From assembly GCA_021162125.1 (NCBI GenBank), contig JAGGZG010000067.1, positions 1-6,972 of the forward strand: DNA of 6,972 bases, in the 5' to 3' direction. Position numbers and translations under genes: made by a program. The notes beneath the pieces were generated by a model. The model worked only from the letters and a program-made list of their open reading frames with translations. It searched no databases and was not told the DNA's origin. This document shows, in pieces, positions 5,483 to 6,972 of this stretch (position 1 is the stretch's first letter; the number at the start of each line of letters is the position of its first letter). The stretch comes from Anaerolineae bacterium (GTDB taxonomy: Bacteria; Chloroflexota; Anaerolineae; JACIWR01).

Positions 5483-6112
5483 ATGGCTGAACAGAGGATG
5501 TATCACGCTCCCGGCGTAGACCTTCGGGAGCTGGCGAGCGTGGTTTCCGATTGGTTCCAGAATCAGAAATTTGAAACCCAGATTCTGGAGGCGCCGGGCG
5601 GTGGCCTGGTAGTGCAGGCCCGTCAGCCGGAGGCCTGGCGCTCGATTCTGGGCATGTCCTCGGCCCTCAACGTGACGATGACCCCCCAGGGTGAGAACCT
5701 GGTGGTGCAGATGGGAGCCGCCAAATGGGTGGACAAAGCGGCAGTGGGAGCAGTGGGAGTTCTTCTCTTCTGGCCGGCCCTCATCCCCGCCGCTTATGGG
5801 GCCTGGAAGCAAAAACAGCTCCCCAATCAGGTCTTCCAATTGATTGACCAGTACGTCGCCACAGGCAAGGTGCCCGTTATCACTCCAGCTCCTGCCCCCG
5901 CGCCGGCCAGGGAAGCACCTGCCCCGGCCACTGCTCCCTCTGGCCTCAAGTGTCCGTCCTGTGGACAGACTGTGAGGGAGGGGGCTAAGTTCTGCGACAA
6001 CTGTGGGGCACCTTTGCAGTTGACCTGTCCCCAATGCGGCGCGACTCTTCGCCCCGGGGCCAAATTCTGCGATAATTGCGGTGCAAAGGTGGAAAAGGTG
6101 ACCGGCACTTGA
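5483..6112 (+). CDS. double zinc-ribbon protein with a hydrophobic segment
   Basis: This 209-aa protein of unknown function has an N-terminal alpha/beta-looking domain (about 10-80; DLRELASVVSDWFQNQKFETQIL, then VVQARQ and LVVQMGAAKWVDKA). It is followed by a hydrophobic segment (about 87-107) that may be a membrane helix, a Pro/Ala-rich linker (134-153) and two tandem zinc ribbons. The metal ligands are C157/C160-C171/C174 and C182/C185-C196/C199, all intact. Similar N-terminal domains joined to zinc ribbons are known to me as uncharacterised bacterial proteins. No catalytic motif is visible. Its ATG directly follows the previous stop. The last residues (KVTGT) and the TGA stop are encoded by one arm of a 16-bp palindrome. 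The zinc ribbons are close relatives of those in the next gene. A membrane-linked scaffold or nucleic-acid contact is possible but unproven. Confidence 0.85.
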   Translation: MAEQRMYHAPGVDLRELASVVSDWFQNQKFETQILEAPGGGLVVQARQPEAWRSILGMSSALNVTMTPQGENLVVQMGAAKWVDKAAVGAVGVLLFWPALIPAAYGAWKQKQLPNQVFQLIDQYVATGKVPVITPAPAPAPAREAPAPATAPSGLKCPSCGQTVREGAKFCDNCGAPLQLTCPQCGATLRPGAKFCDNCGAKVEKVTGT

Positions 6113-6129
6113 CAAGTGCCGGTCACCTT
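6095..6129 (+). repeat. 16-bp perfect palindrome with the stop codon at its apex
   Basis: The arms 6095-6110 and 6114-6129 are perfectly complementary, with a 3-nt GAC loop. The TGA stop (6110-6112) spans the last base of the left arm and two loop bases. It lies 23 nt upstream of the next start codon. The following bases (CGGTTGTA) are not a clear T-run, so it could weaken, but need not end, transcription into the next gene. Confidence 0.8.
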
Positions 6130-6152
6130 CGGTTGTACTCGGAGAGATTCGG

Positions 6153-6776
6153 ATGAACAGACGCGGTCTGACAACACGATTATCCCTCCTGCGAAGCAGT
6201 TGGAGGGTGATCAGTTTTCTGTTGCGAAACCTGACCGCCATTATCGCAGTTGTTCTGGCTCTGATCGCCCTGGCGCTGGGCTATCAGGCCTGGCGGATGG
6301 GCTTCCCGGCAACGACGCCCCCCTCCGTTCTGATTCCCCTGGCTATTTGCCTGATTCTCATCGTCGCTGTGCTCCTGGCCAGGAAGAAAATACAGCGCCG
6401 GGCGCTGGCCAGTGCCCTGCGGGGACAGGCGGCGGTACAAAAGCGCATTGCCAACAGAGTGGTGCAGGAGGGGCGTGAAAAAGGGGAGGAAATACTGGAG
6501 AAGGGGGTGGATACGGCCAAAGACGCATTATCCACGCTGGCCTCGGAGGTGAAAGCTGATTGGAAACGCTACGTGGCTCCATCTCGCCCAGCTCGGTCGC
6601 AGGTTCTTCTGTCTCCCCGTTGCCCTCACTGCGGCCATCTCTTGCGCCCGGGGGCGAAGTTCTGTGACCGGTGCGGGAAACCCTTGCAGCTTACCTGCCC
6701 CCAATGCGGCCAGGTCTTGCGCCCGCAGGCCAAGTTCTGTGAGCGCTGTGGAGCGCCGGTGAGCGGCGCAAAATGA
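6153..6776 (+). CDS. two-TM double zinc-ribbon membrane protein
   Basis: This 207-aa protein of unknown function has a basic N-terminus (MNRRGLTTRLSLLRSSWR) and a first hydrophobic helix at about 27-46. A short loop (WRMGFPATTPPS) leads to a second helix at about 58-76 and then RKKIQRR. Positive charges on both outer flanks suggest that both termini are cytoplasmic. A charged, probably helical stretch (about 85-140) leads to two zinc ribbons with ligands C157/C160-C171/C174 and C182/C185-C196/C199. GGAGA (6141-6145) lies 7 nt before the ATG. The zinc-ribbon tail shares KPLQLTCPQCG-type sequence and exact cysteine spacing with the upstream gene, so the two tails are paralogous modules fused to different N-terminal parts. 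It is the last gene of the unit, followed by a strong terminator. Confidence 0.85.
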   Translation: MNRRGLTTRLSLLRSSWRVISFLLRNLTAIIAVVLALIALALGYQAWRMGFPATTPPSVLIPLAICLILIVAVLLARKKIQRRALASALRGQAAVQKRIANRVVQEGREKGEEILEKGVDTAKDALSTLASEVKADWKRYVAPSRPARSQVLLSPRCPHCGHLLRPGAKFCDRCGKPLQLTCPQCGQVLRPQAKFCERCGAPVSGAK

Positions 6777-6784
6777 GGCAACCA

Positions 6785-6817
6785 AAAGAGGGCTGGGAGG
6801 CAATCCCAGCCCTCTTT
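6785..6817 (+). terminator. intrinsic terminator of the zinc-ribbon operon
   Basis: A perfect 14-bp stem (6785-6798 with 6804-6817) has a GGCAA loop. The stem ends in TTT and is followed by GTTT. It begins 9 nt after the last stop codon. The A-rich left flank (CCAAAA) means it could also act on minus-strand transcripts leaving der. Confidence 0.85.
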
Positions 6818-6830
6818 GTTTCAGTCTGAC

Positions 6831-6850
6831 GGCGGACAAGGATGTCCGCC
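6831..6850 (-). repeat. perfect palindrome directly after the der stop
   Basis: GGCGGACA (6831-6838) and TGTCCGCC (6843-6850) form an 8-bp stem with a 4-nt loop. On the minus strand it begins at the first base after the der TAG. No T-run follows on that strand (next bases are GTCAGACTG). The more distal 14-bp hairpin at 6785-6817 is the better terminator for der. Confidence 0.6.
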
Positions 6851-6972
6851 CTACTTCTTCCCCCGATTGCGAAAAGTCAAGCGCAGCGGTGTGCCGGTGA
6901 ACGGATACCGCGCCCGCAACTGGTTCTCGATGTAACGCTCGTAGGAGAAGTGCACCAGCCGCCGGTCGTTGA
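6851..6972 (-). CDS. der: GTPase Der (EngA), C-terminal 39 residues (runs off right edge)
   Basis: The visible sequence NDRRLVHFSYERYIENQLR followed by ARYPFTGTPLRLTFRNRGKK matches the end of the KH-like C-terminal domain of Der. The family typically reads 'P-x-L-V-H-x-S-Y-x-R-Y-L-x-N-x-L-R ... F-x-G-T-P-I-R-L-x-F-R' there. Der is an essential double-GTPase involved in 50S ribosomal subunit assembly. Both GTPase domains lie outside the window. The TAG stop (6851-6853) is followed at once by a palindrome. The gene converges on the zinc-ribbon operon. Confidence 0.85.
   Translation of the reverse strand, partial: NDRRLVHFSYERYIENQLRARYPFTGTPLRLTFRNRGKK

Noticed and set aside
5186..6241. Long minus-strand open frame opposite the zinc-ribbon genes
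   Set aside because: It is antisense to well-supported genes with ribosome binding sites, promoter, terminator and intact cysteine motifs. Its product is low-complexity and resembles no family.

Overview
The window looks like chromosomal DNA of a moderately GC-rich anaerobe, most plausibly from the Chloroflexota (Anaerolineae-like). That placement is an inference. It rests on overall codon and protein character, short "zinc-ribbon tail" proteins, many short palindromic words between genes, and anaerobic metabolism shown by a class III ribonucleotide reductase. No rRNA or other decisive taxonomic marker is present.

Layout: (i) 1-120 is the 5' start of a minus-strand IS630-type transposase with its promoter, cut by the left edge. 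(ii) 121-317 is a non-coding stretch with several hairpins. (iii) 318-3249 is a minus-strand nrdD-nrdG operon: the glycyl-radical class III ribonucleotide reductase and its radical-SAM activase, overlapping by 8 nt. (iv) 3250-3570 is the nrdD control region: a sigma70-like promoter, a cobalamin (B12) riboswitch aptamer, an intrinsic-terminator-like hairpin and a second hairpin before the start codon. (v) 3607-5007 is the divergent miaB gene for tRNA methylthiolation, with its own promoter and a palindrome in its leader. (vi) 5050-6817 is a three-gene plus-strand unit: a 92-aa acidic helical protein, a zinc-ribbon protein with one hydrophobic segment, and a two-TM zinc-ribbon protein. It has a good promoter and a strong terminator. 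(vii) 6851-6972 is the 3' end of der (engA), convergent with that unit.

The most interesting logic is at nrdDG. A B12 riboswitch precedes a B12-independent ribonucleotide reductase, so the operon should be shut off when cobalamin is plentiful; a B12-dependent class II enzyme is expected elsewhere in the genome. The sequence also suggests how the switch works. A 9-nt aptamer segment that can pair inside the aptamer is exactly complementary to part of the terminator stem.

A second theme is perfect palindromes placed exactly at stop codons. They directly follow the miaB and der stops, and in the first zinc-ribbon gene the stop codon sits at the apex of a 16-bp stem. The three-gene zinc-ribbon operon is the best candidate for an uncharacterised system; its function cannot be read from sequence alone.
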